Virus record (IMG/VR): IMGVR_UViG_3300025168_000527
Span: 1 to 27,258 of that record
Direction: 5' to 3' (one strand)
Length of the DNA stretch: 27,258 nucleotides
Origin: a virus
Shown one piece after another: positions 21,382 through 27,258 of the stretch. Under the pieces are notes generated by a model, which was not told the origin of the DNA, made no database searches, and saw nothing but the letters and a program-made list of their open reading frames with translations. The number at the start of each line of letters is the position of its first letter. Positions within the stretch are counted from its first letter, which is position 1. The position numbers and the translations under genes are program-made.

Positions 21382-23092
21382 TTGTGACATCGAGACAGAT
21401 GGCATAGATGCCACCCAAGTTTGGTGCGTTGCTGTTCATAACATAGACACAGACCAGTGTATTACATTTGCTGGTCCTTGTCTTAATCTATTCAAACCTT
21501 GGATGGAGTCAGAGGCTGATTGCCTGATCTTTCATAATGGTATATCTTTTGATGTGCCAGTGCTTGAGAGATTATTAGACATAGACTTTAGTGAGATATT
21601 AATAGAGGATACGTTGGTGATGAGCCAGCTATACAAACCTAGGCTTGATGGTGGTCATTCACTGTCAGCCTGGGGTGATAGGCTTGGCTTTGCTAAAGGT
21701 GACTATGATGATTGGTCTAAGTTTACTTTAGAGATGTTGGACTATTGTATTAGAGATACTAAGGTTACTACTAAATTATATAAGTACCTTCTTGCAAACA
21801 AACTAAGTGAGGATGCAAAAGGACTTGAGTACAAAACAAAAGAACACTGTTCATTACAAGAGAGAACTGGATGGTTCTTTAACATCAAAGGTGCTATAGA
21901 ATTGTTAGTAGAAATAAACGATGACCTAAGACTTGCAGAGGAAGAGGTGCACAAGACATTCGTTCCTCTTGCAGTATGGAAATCTAAGAAGCCAGTAGAA
22001 AATAGGTTTACTAAGAGAGGTCAGAGAACTAAACACTATCAGACAGAGGTGGACCTGGCGTGTCATACTAATGATGATGGTGACTATGGATACTGGACCT
22101 ACCCCGAATTGAACTTAGGCAGTAGGCAGCAAGTAGGCAGACACCTTATGCACTATGGATGGAAACCTACTGTGTTTACTGACACTGGACTACCAAAGGT
22201 TGATGAGTCTACACTCAAGGATGTAGATATACCAGAGGCTAAGATTATTGCTAGGTATCTAATGCTGCAGAAACGCCAGGGCCAAGTGAGTAGCTGGGTT
22301 GATGAGTACAATTATGATACTGGAAGAATACATAGTAGAGTACATACTATGGGCACTGTGACACACCGTATGTCTAGTAGTAACCCGAACTTACAGCAAG
22401 TTACTGCAAGTAACAAGGAGTACGGTACTGAGATGCGTAGCCTGTTCACTGTTCCAGAAGACAAAGTAATTGTTGGTGCTGATTTATCTGGATTAGAATT
22501 AAGATGTTTAGCACATTATATGAAAGATGCAGGGTATACTGAAGAGATTTTAAGTGGTGATATACATACAGCCAATCAGAAAGCTGCTGGTCTAAAGACT
22601 AGAGATGAGTCAAAGCGTTTCATCTATGCCTATCTTTATGGCGGAGGAGATGATTTAATAGGTAAGATATGTGGAGGAGGTAAAAAGTTGGGCAAGAAAA
22701 TTAAACATCAGTTCCTATCTAACACACCAGCATTAGCTGTGCTTAGAAAGAAGATTGAGCACGCATCAAAGAAGGGATGGATCAGGACACTTGATGGTCG
22801 CAGAGTGTATGTTCGTAGCCCACATTCAGCACTTAACTTTTTATTGCAGAGTGCTGGCTCTATTATAGCTAAGAGGGCTTGGGTTATATTCCACACTCTT
22901 GCTAGTGAATATGATTACAAACAGCTCGGTGTTATACACGATGAGATACAGATAGAGTGTGACCCAGCAATTGCGGATGAGATTGGTAGCCTGGTTGTTG
23001 AGGCTATGGAACTAACAACAAATTATTATCACCTAAATTGTCCCATCACTGGTGAGTACAAGGTAGGAACAAGCTGGAATGAAACACACTAA
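21368..23092 (+). CDS. DNA polymerase, family A
   Basis: A 574-aa replicative polymerase. The start at 21368 has GGGAG six bases upstream; an ATG one codon earlier is equally in frame but closer to the site. The 3'-5' exonuclease is intact: CDIETDG (Asp7, Glu9), FHNGISFD (55-62) and DYCIRDT (125-131). Polymerase motifs are A GADLSGLELR (370-379), B RDESKRFIYAYLYG (412-425) and C GVIHDE (521-526). The Tyr420 position corresponds to the residue that makes T7 polymerase accept dideoxynucleotides. No DnaJ-like zinc motif is seen, unlike reports for HMO-2011. It is shorter than T7 polymerase (about 700 aa). Confidence 0.94.
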   Translation: MRTFSCDIETDGIDATQVWCVAVHNIDTDQCITFAGPCLNLFKPWMESEADCLIFHNGISFDVPVLERLLDIDFSEILIEDTLVMSQLYKPRLDGGHSLSAWGDRLGFAKGDYDDWSKFTLEMLDYCIRDTKVTTKLYKYLLANKLSEDAKGLEYKTKEHCSLQERTGWFFNIKGAIELLVEINDDLRLAEEEVHKTFVPLAVWKSKKPVENRFTKRGQRTKHYQTEVDLACHTNDDGDYGYWTYPELNLGSRQQVGRHLMHYGWKPTVFTDTGLPKVDESTLKDVDIPEAKIIARYLMLQKRQGQVSSWVDEYNYDTGRIHSRVHTMGTVTHRMSSSNPNLQQVTASNKEYGTEMRSLFTVPEDKVIVGADLSGLELRCLAHYMKDAGYTEEILSGDIHTANQKAAGLKTRDESKRFIYAYLYGGGDDLIGKICGGGKKLGKKIKHQFLSNTPALAVLRKKIEHASKKGWIRTLDGRRVYVRSPHSALNFLLQSAGSIIAKRAWVIFHTLASEYDYKQLGVIHDEIQIECDPAIADEIGSLVVEAMELTTNYYHLNCPITGEYKVGTSWNETH

Positions 23093-23094
23093 AG

Positions 23095-23110
23095 TCGGAA
23101 CGTGTTCCGA
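23095..23110. repeat. Palindrome copy 4 (TCGGAACGTGTTCCGA)
   Basis: Copy 4, present in the reverse orientation so the centre reads GT. It begins 3 bp after the polymerase stop and ends 31 nt before the nuclease ATG. The short gap 23093-23140 contains nothing else but the ribosome-binding site. Confidence 0.85.
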
Positions 23111-23140
23111 AAAAGAATTTTAATAAGAGAGGAGTAGACG

Positions 23141-23947
23141 ATGAAGTCTATCAACACAGTAGTACAAGATGTATATGATTTAATGAAGTCTAAGGATTAT
23201 GATGGAGACTTGAATGCAATAGCTATGCAAGCTGGTAGGGAGGTTGAGATTGCTCTCAAGGATGCCTTTACCCCAAGAGAAGACAACCGAAATCTAAGGA
23301 TGTCATCTCTAGGTAAGTGTGAGAGAGCACAGTGGTATAACTACAAGGGGTACAAGCCAGAAGAAATAAAAGGTGAGGTATACCTAACTTTCTTACAAGG
23401 TCACATACTGGAGGCTGTGCTTGTTGCTTTGCTCAAGCTGTCAGGTCATACAGTAGAAGACCAACAAAAGAAACATACACTAGAAGGTGTTAATGGCTCA
23501 CAAGATTGCACGATAGATGGTGAACTGGTGGACATTAAGACAGCAAGTGCTTGGTCCTGGGATAATAAGTTCCAAGAGACTGGACTTACTGACGATGCCT
23601 TTGGATATATTAAACAACTATCTGCTTATGGAAAGGCAGACAAAAGAAAGAAAGGATACTTCCTTGCTTTCAACAAGAACAAGTCAACACTCAAGCTATG
23701 TGAACAGCCACTGGAGCAAGACATAGATACTTTTATTGTTGACTTAAAAGAGAAGATGGAATCAGATACACCACCTATGAGACTGGCTAATAATACAACT
23801 TGGAACAAAGCCAAGACAGAAGAGAAGCTATGTATGACGTGTGCATTCTGTGGGTTTAAAGAGGATTGCTACGGTAGTCTGGAGGCTAGACCTATACCAT
23901 CTGGTAAAATAACTAACTACTTTGTATCTAGTGGAGCTAACTTTTGA
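23141..23947 (+). CDS. Cas4/RecB-like PD-(D/E)XK exonuclease
   Basis: A 268-aa nuclease. MSSLGKCERAQWYNYKG (54-70), LQGHILEAVL (85-94; Glu91) and GSQDCTIDGELVDIKTAS (119-136; Asp122, Asp131, Lys133) form the PD-(D/E)XK active site. Four cysteines in CMTCAFCGFKEDC (231-243) resemble the Fe-S cluster of Cas4 and AddB. Members degrade DNA ends, here probably trimming host or phage DNA for recombination and nucleotide supply. GAGGAG lies before the ATG. In phage, this gene commonly follows the polymerase. Confidence 0.86.
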   Translation: MKSINTVVQDVYDLMKSKDYDGDLNAIAMQAGREVEIALKDAFTPREDNRNLRMSSLGKCERAQWYNYKGYKPEEIKGEVYLTFLQGHILEAVLVALLKLSGHTVEDQQKKHTLEGVNGSQDCTIDGELVDIKTASAWSWDNKFQETGLTDDAFGYIKQLSAYGKADKRKKGYFLAFNKNKSTLKLCEQPLEQDIDTFIVDLKEKMESDTPPMRLANNTTWNKAKTEEKLCMTCAFCGFKEDCYGSLEARPIPSGKITNYFVSSGANF

Positions 23948-24108
23948 AACAACTGCCTGAACTGAAGGCATACATCGCAGCAACGTATGATGTATGCCTT
24001 ATCTGTGATGAATTAGAAATTGAACCCGAAGAATTACTTGATGCTTTTGAAAAGAGACTAATAGAAAAGCGAGACAGATTTCTTGAGGAATTTGAGGAGA
24101 GTTATTGA
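23944..24108 (+). CDS. Hypothetical acidic protein (54 aa)
   Basis: A 54-aa ORF starting at TTG, overlapping the nuclease stop (TTGA), with GTGGAG upstream. It is helical: KAYIAATYDVCLICDELEIE then LLDAFEKRLIEKRDRFLEEF. Its stop overlaps the next ATG (TGATG). The family is unknown. Coding is supported by both overlaps and the filling of the gap. Confidence 0.6.
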   Translation: MKQLPELKAYIAATYDVCLICDELEIEPEELLDAFEKRLIEKRDRFLEEFEESY

Positions 24109-24311
24109 TGGACTATCTAAGTCTGAGTGTAGCTTTGATATTGCTTGGTGCTGGTATTATTTTTTACACCAACAAGCAAGCATATGAAAAAGGAATTACT
24201 GATGCTGTGCTGATGCACAGAGAAGGTAGACTAAAGTATAAAGATTATTATGATGATGATGGAGACCCGATGGTTGACATACAAATTGAACCAATAGATG
24301 ATGAAGAATAA
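24108..24311 (+). CDS. Small membrane protein (67 aa)
   Basis: A 67-aa protein starting MDYLSLSVALILLGAGIIF, one transmembrane helix at about 3-21. It is followed by AYEKGITDAVLMHREGRLKY and an acidic tail (YYDDDGDPMVDIQIEP). This wording recurs, from memory, in small proteins of marine phages. GAGGAG lies 8 nt before the ATG. The function is unknown. Confidence 0.68.
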   Translation: MDYLSLSVALILLGAGIIFYTNKQAYEKGITDAVLMHREGRLKYKDYYDDDGDPMVDIQIEPIDDEE

Positions 24312-24441
24312 ACCACACCCTATAGTTAATAAACTTATGCACTCTGTTAGAAATCACAGAATGTGGTCACCTAAAGTATTTTTAAACAAAAAGAAAGAAC
24401 AAAAAAAGAGAGGAGATTATCTTGAACAAACTACCAAATGA
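24301..24441 (+). CDS. Small basic protein (46 aa)
   Basis: A 46-aa ORF overlapping the end of the previous gene by 11 nt and the ribonucleotide reductase start by 20 nt. MKNKPHPIVNKLMHSVRNHR and FLNKKKEQKKRGDYLEQTTK show a Lys/Arg-rich protein like the small basic peptides often encoded before nucleotide-metabolism genes in T7-like marine phages. No ribosome-binding site is strong. The call is moderate. Confidence 0.5.
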   Translation: MKNKPHPIVNKLMHSVRNHRMWSPKVFLNKKKEQKKRGDYLEQTTK

Positions 24442-26389
24442 TTACCAAAACTTTATAGCTCTTAGCAGATATGCTAGGTGGCTACCTGAAAAGAAAAGAA
24501 GAGAGACCTGGGAAGAGACTGTTGCTAGGTACTTTGATTTTATGGAAGAACACTTAAAAGAAAACACTGAGTATGAGCTCACATCAAAAACTAGGAAAGA
24601 ATTAGAGAGTGCAGTGGTTAACCTAGAGGTTATGCCCAGTATGAGAGCCTTAATGACTGCGGGTAAGGCATTAAAAGATAACAACATAGCTGGATACAAC
24701 TGTGCCTATCTAAGTGTTGACCACTGGAAAGCATTTGATGAATGTTTATATATCCTTATGCACGGTACTGGTGTAGGATTCAGCGTTGAGCGACAGTTCG
24801 TTAGCAAGTTGCCCGACATACCAACTGAGATGATGGATGTTGAAGATGTTATTGTTGTGCAAGATTCTAAGGAAGGATGGCAGTCAGCATTCCGTAAACT
24901 AATTACCTATCTATATAATGGAGAGATTCCAAGCTGGGACTTCTCTAAGGTAAGACCAAAAGGTTCTAGACTAAAGACATTCGGTGGTAGAGCCAGTGGT
25001 CCAGAACCCTTAATAGATTTATTTTACTTCACTACTAACATATTTAAAGAGGCTGGTAGTAAGTTAACTTCTTATGAATGTCACCGACTAATGTGTAAGA
25101 TTGCAGAGGTAGTTGTAGTGGGTGGTGTTAGACGAAGTGCCCTGATCTCTCTATCTAATTTAACTGATGAGCGTATGCGTAATGCTAAGAGTGGTAAGTG
25201 GTGGGCAGATACACCTGAGATGGCACTAAGTAACAACAGTGTATGCTACACAGAGAAACCAGACATAGGAATATTTATGAAGGAGTGGCTATCACTGTAT
25301 GAATCTAAGTCTGGTGAGCGTGGTATCTTTAATAGAGAGGCTGCAAAGAAACAGGTAAAGTTTGCTACTAATGGTAGACGTAGCACCGAGCACGAGTTTG
25401 GTTGTAATCCTTGTAGTGAAATTATACTAAGAGATGGACAGTTCTGTAATCTAACTGAGGTTGTGGTGAGAGCAGAGGATACTCAAAAAGACATTACTCG
25501 TAAGGTTAGGTTAGCTACCATACTAGGCACATTCCAATCATCCCTTACAAACATCAGAAGATTACGCCCTAAGTGGGTGCATAATACAGAAGAAGAAGCA
25601 CTGCTCGGAGTTAGTTTAACTGGTATAATGGACAACAGTTTTATGAACGGCAGTAGTAATGACAGAGGACACTATGGTAAGAAGTCTTTGCCCGATTTTC
25701 TTCTTGGTCTTAAGTACCAATCTGTTTCTGTAAACAAAGAGTGGTCAGCACATCTTGGTATCAACCAGTCTGCGGCAACCACAGCAATCAAACCAAGTGG
25801 TACAGTCAGCCAGTTAGTTGACAGTGCCAGTGGCATACACACCAGGCATAATGATTACTACTTACGTAGAGTCAGAGCAGATGCCAAAGACCCAATAGCA
25901 CAACTTATGGAAGATCAGGGCATCCCTTGTGAGCCTGATGTTATGAAACCTAATAGTGTTAAGGTCTTTACATTCCCTATGAAAGCACCAGAGGGTGCAG
26001 TTCTTAGGAATGACAGGAGTGCTATTGAACAGCTAGAGCTGTGGCTTATGTATCAAAGATACTACTGTGAGCACAAGCCAAGCGTTACTGTTAGTGTAAG
26101 AGAACACGAGTGGATGGAAGTAGGTGCGTGGGTATACAAACACTTTGACAAAGTTAGTGGTGTTAGTTTCTTACCACACTCTGACCATTCATACCAACAA
26201 GCACCTTATGAAGACTGCACTAAAGCAGAGTACACAAGACTAGTTAAGAAGATGCCTAAGTTTGTTGACTGGAATTTGATTAGTGAGTATGAATTAACAG
26301 ACCAGACTATAGGTACTAAGACATTAGCCTGTACTGGTAATGTGTGTGAGCTTGTGGATTTAACTGAAGAGGAGATGGAAACAGAATGA
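24422..26389 (+). CDS. nrdJ: Class II (B12-dependent) ribonucleoside-triphosphate reductase
   Basis: A 655-aa monomeric enzyme that makes dNTPs using adenosylcobalamin. The start is TTG 24422, with GAGGAG 6 nt upstream. The radical cysteine is in CNPCSE (Cys331, with Asn329 and Glu333). Cys94 (GYNCAYLSVD) and Cys342 form the redox pair; the distance 331-342 equals that of the Lactobacillus enzyme. The C-terminal CTGNVC (637-642) delivers electrons. The protein appears complete with no inteins. It lets the phage supply its own DNA building blocks and does not need oxygen. Confidence 0.94.
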   Translation: MNKLPNDYQNFIALSRYARWLPEKKRRETWEETVARYFDFMEEHLKENTEYELTSKTRKELESAVVNLEVMPSMRALMTAGKALKDNNIAGYNCAYLSVDHWKAFDECLYILMHGTGVGFSVERQFVSKLPDIPTEMMDVEDVIVVQDSKEGWQSAFRKLITYLYNGEIPSWDFSKVRPKGSRLKTFGGRASGPEPLIDLFYFTTNIFKEAGSKLTSYECHRLMCKIAEVVVVGGVRRSALISLSNLTDERMRNAKSGKWWADTPEMALSNNSVCYTEKPDIGIFMKEWLSLYESKSGERGIFNREAAKKQVKFATNGRRSTEHEFGCNPCSEIILRDGQFCNLTEVVVRAEDTQKDITRKVRLATILGTFQSSLTNIRRLRPKWVHNTEEEALLGVSLTGIMDNSFMNGSSNDRGHYGKKSLPDFLLGLKYQSVSVNKEWSAHLGINQSAATTAIKPSGTVSQLVDSASGIHTRHNDYYLRRVRADAKDPIAQLMEDQGIPCEPDVMKPNSVKVFTFPMKAPEGAVLRNDRSAIEQLELWLMYQRYYCEHKPSVTVSVREHEWMEVGAWVYKHFDKVSGVSFLPHSDHSYQQAPYEDCTKAEYTRLVKKMPKFVDWNLISEYELTDQTIGTKTLACTGNVCELVDLTEEEMETE

Positions 26390-26544
26390 AATATATATTA
26401 TTGGTATTAGTATTACTACTGACAAGTTGTAGTGTTATGCAAGATAAGATGGATTTGATGAAGTCAGAACAATTAGACAACACACTATGTTGTGTTCCAG
26501 ACCCAGACTTTCCACACTCTTGTGGTGGATGGGAATTATGTTAA
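26386..26544 (+). CDS. Small lipoprotein (52 aa)
   Basis: A 52-aa protein; ATGA overlap with the reductase stop. MKYILLVLVLLLTSCSVMQD is a type II signal sequence with lipobox LTSC (Cys15). The mature part has five more cysteines (CCVPD, PHSCGGWELC), unusual for so small a lipoprotein and suggesting disulfides in the periplasm. It may be the outer-membrane spanin or an exclusion lipoprotein. GAGGAG lies about 10 nt before the ATG. Confidence 0.72.
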   Translation: MKYILLVLVLLLTSCSVMQDKMDLMKSEQLDNTLCCVPDPDFPHSCGGWELC

Positions 26545-26555
26545 GGTGGAGGACT

Positions 26556-26675
26556 ATGAATATAATAAAAAGAATTTTAATCTACAGTGCTTTTGTATCA
26601 TCAATAGTTTCTGCAGGTTGTATGGTTTATGTTGTTATGTGGCTTGAGGCTCTTAGAAAAGGTTGGTTAGTTTGA
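26556..26675 (+). CDS. Small membrane protein (39 aa)
   Basis: A 39-aa ORF with GGTGGAGG 3-5 nt before the ATG, chosen over a longer frame that overlaps the lipoprotein. It has a basic start (MNIIKRILIYS) and a hydrophobic stretch through AFVSSIVSAGCMVYVVMW, one transmembrane helix. The C-terminus is RKGWLV. It stands between a lipoprotein and a holin-like gene, so a lysis role is possible. Confidence 0.6.
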   Translation: MNIIKRILIYSAFVSSIVSAGCMVYVVMWLEALRKGWLV

Positions 26676-26755
26676 TAGACTTTACAAAAGACTCAGAGTA
26701 CATAAGGATGTATGGTAAGAAGGGCGGAGATATGTTTAACTTTAAAGGAGTAAAG

Positions 26756-26995
26756 ATGTTAGATAAAATACTAAAAGGTGCTGATGGTGCGATTGACGTT
26801 GGCATAAAATTAATCAGCTTATCAATTATATTACAGGTTGTATTTGGTAGTAAAGTAGCGTTCCTAACTGGAAATGTTATTGGTTCTATACTAGATATAG
26901 TTTGGACACTCGGTAACGCTGGGCTTGCAGGCATTATCGCTGCTGTTCTAATCTGGAAGTTGCTTGACAAAGATGTCACGAGTGGCGGAAAGTAA
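26756..26995 (+). CDS. Putative holin-like membrane protein (79 aa)
   Basis: The start at 26756 is chosen because AAAGGAG lies 5 nt before it; in-frame starts upstream at 26732 (GGAG 2 nt away) and TTG 26672 (overlapping the preceding stop) would add 8 or 28 residues. The protein has two hydrophobic segments (ISLSIILQVVFGSKVAFL at about 20-37 and GLAGIIAAVLIWKLL at about 57-71) with a basic start (MLDKILKGAD) and a charged end. Two transmembrane helices and small size fit class II holins; several staggered starts could give long and short forms. The role is an inference. Confidence 0.6.
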   Translation: MLDKILKGADGAIDVGIKLISLSIILQVVFGSKVAFLTGNVIGSILDIVWTLGNAGLAGIIAAVLIWKLLDKDVTSGGK

Positions 26996-27008
26996 ACAAG
27001 CTAAAAAC

Positions 27009-27045
27009 ACTTGGGGTCTTGTCCGTTTGGATAGGACTTCCAAGT
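27009..27045 (+). ncRNA. Double-stem hairpin before the DUF3310 gene
   Basis: The outer stem ACTTGG (27009-27014) pairs with CCAAGT (27040-27045). A one-base/two-base internal loop follows. The inner stem GTCTTGTCC (27016-27024) pairs with GGATAGGAC (27029-27037), 9 bp with two G:U pairs and a GTTT loop. G:U pairs that keep the stem intact favour an RNA role. It is followed 12 nt later by palindrome copy 5. Confidence 0.65.
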
Positions 27046-27057
27046 TACATAAAAAAC

Positions 27058-27073
27058 TCGGAACACGTTCCGA
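27058..27073. repeat. Palindrome TCGGAACACGTTCCGA, copy 5
   Basis: Copy 5, exact, 24 nt before the ATG at 27097. The region 26996-27096 has this and the double-stem hairpin and no convincing gene. Confidence 0.85.
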
Positions 27074-27096
27074 AAGTTCTAAGGGAGGGACTAAAA

Positions 27097-27258
27097 ATGA
27101 GTGCAATAAACCCACAACATTATAAACAAGGGAACATAGAAGTAATAGATTTTATACTGGACCAGAAGATGAGCTATCTCATCGCCAGTGCCACAAAATA
27201 TCTGTGCCGATTTCCGCACAAGCATTCTGCTGGTGAAGGAAGACTGGATGATTTGAGG
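27097..27258 (+). CDS. DUF3310 protein (T7 gp1.7-like), cut by window edge
   Basis: The first 54 residues of an ORF that runs off the right end. AAGGGAGGG lies 7 nt before the ATG. MSAINPQHYKQGNIEVIDFI, then SATKYLCRFPHKHSAGEG and LDDLR, follow the DUF3310 pattern (NPxHYKxG...IEVIDFI...KYLxR). In T7 the gp1.7 protein of this family acts as a nucleotide kinase; here the activity is inferred. Its place after the reductase fits a role in dNTP supply. Confidence 0.85.
   Translation, partial: MSAINPQHYKQGNIEVIDFILDQKMSYLIASATKYLCRFPHKHSAGEGRLDDLR

Noticed and set aside
26973-27125. Plus-strand ORF of 50 codons (MSRVAESKQAKN...)
   Set aside because: It overlaps the holin-like gene end, a strong hairpin, a palindrome copy and the next start, and has no ribosome-binding site.

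Overview
This window looks like part of a double-stranded DNA bacteriophage genome, probably a podovirus of marine bacteria. The base composition is AT-rich and genes are packed with overlapping start and stop codons. There are two divergent gene blocks and no ribosomal, tRNA or host metabolic genes apart from typical phage nucleotide-metabolism genes. The large terminase, portal, SU10-type capsid protein and SU10-type adaptor, combined with a T7-style replication module (gp2.5-like SSB, primase-helicase, family A polymerase) and a class II ribonucleotide reductase, recall the HMO-2011-like group of marine podoviruses. That placement is an inference from gene content; the host cannot be read from the sequence.

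The left half (about 1-12885) is the virion block, all on the minus strand. Read in the direction of transcription it encodes small terminase, large terminase, a 45-aa protein, portal, an 84-aa protein, scaffold, major capsid, a 97-aa protein, an adaptor, and then a run of fiber and fiber-associated genes. It ends with three tiny genes at the left edge, one of them a lipoprotein. A near-consensus sigma-70 promoter (13029-13057) reads into this block through a leader that can fold into a 17-bp hairpin.

The middle (12886-14384) is a divergent control region with an unusual CpG-rich stretch. It holds sigma-70 promoters in both directions, an unrecognised 245-aa gene followed by a strong terminator, and a second plus-strand promoter. 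No phage RNA polymerase gene is visible, so host RNA polymerase probably starts transcription from these promoters.

The right half (14385-27258) is on the plus strand. Small early genes come first: an SH3-fold protein, a Gp88-like protein and many short ORFs. They are followed by a C5 cytosine methyltransferase, SSB, primase-helicase, DNA polymerase, a Cas4/RecB-like nuclease, the class II ribonucleotide reductase, small membrane and lipoprotein genes (possible lysis functions), and a DUF3310 gene cut by the window edge. Together these genes copy the phage DNA, supply dNTPs and modify DNA.

The most unusual content lies between genes. (1) Three copies of a double-stem RNA element (14957-15023, 15569-15620, 16781-16843) share an almost identical 9-bp outer stem and a 4x4 internal loop, but have different inner stems that keep pairing. 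Each ends just before a ribosome-binding site. (2) Five exact or inverted copies of the 16-bp palindrome TCGGAACACGTTCCGA are scattered through the plus-strand block, four of them 24-36 nt before a start codon. (3) A possible pseudoknot lies at 14902-14954. (4) A leader with four hairpins precedes the SSB gene. Together these suggest dense RNA-level control of the early genes.
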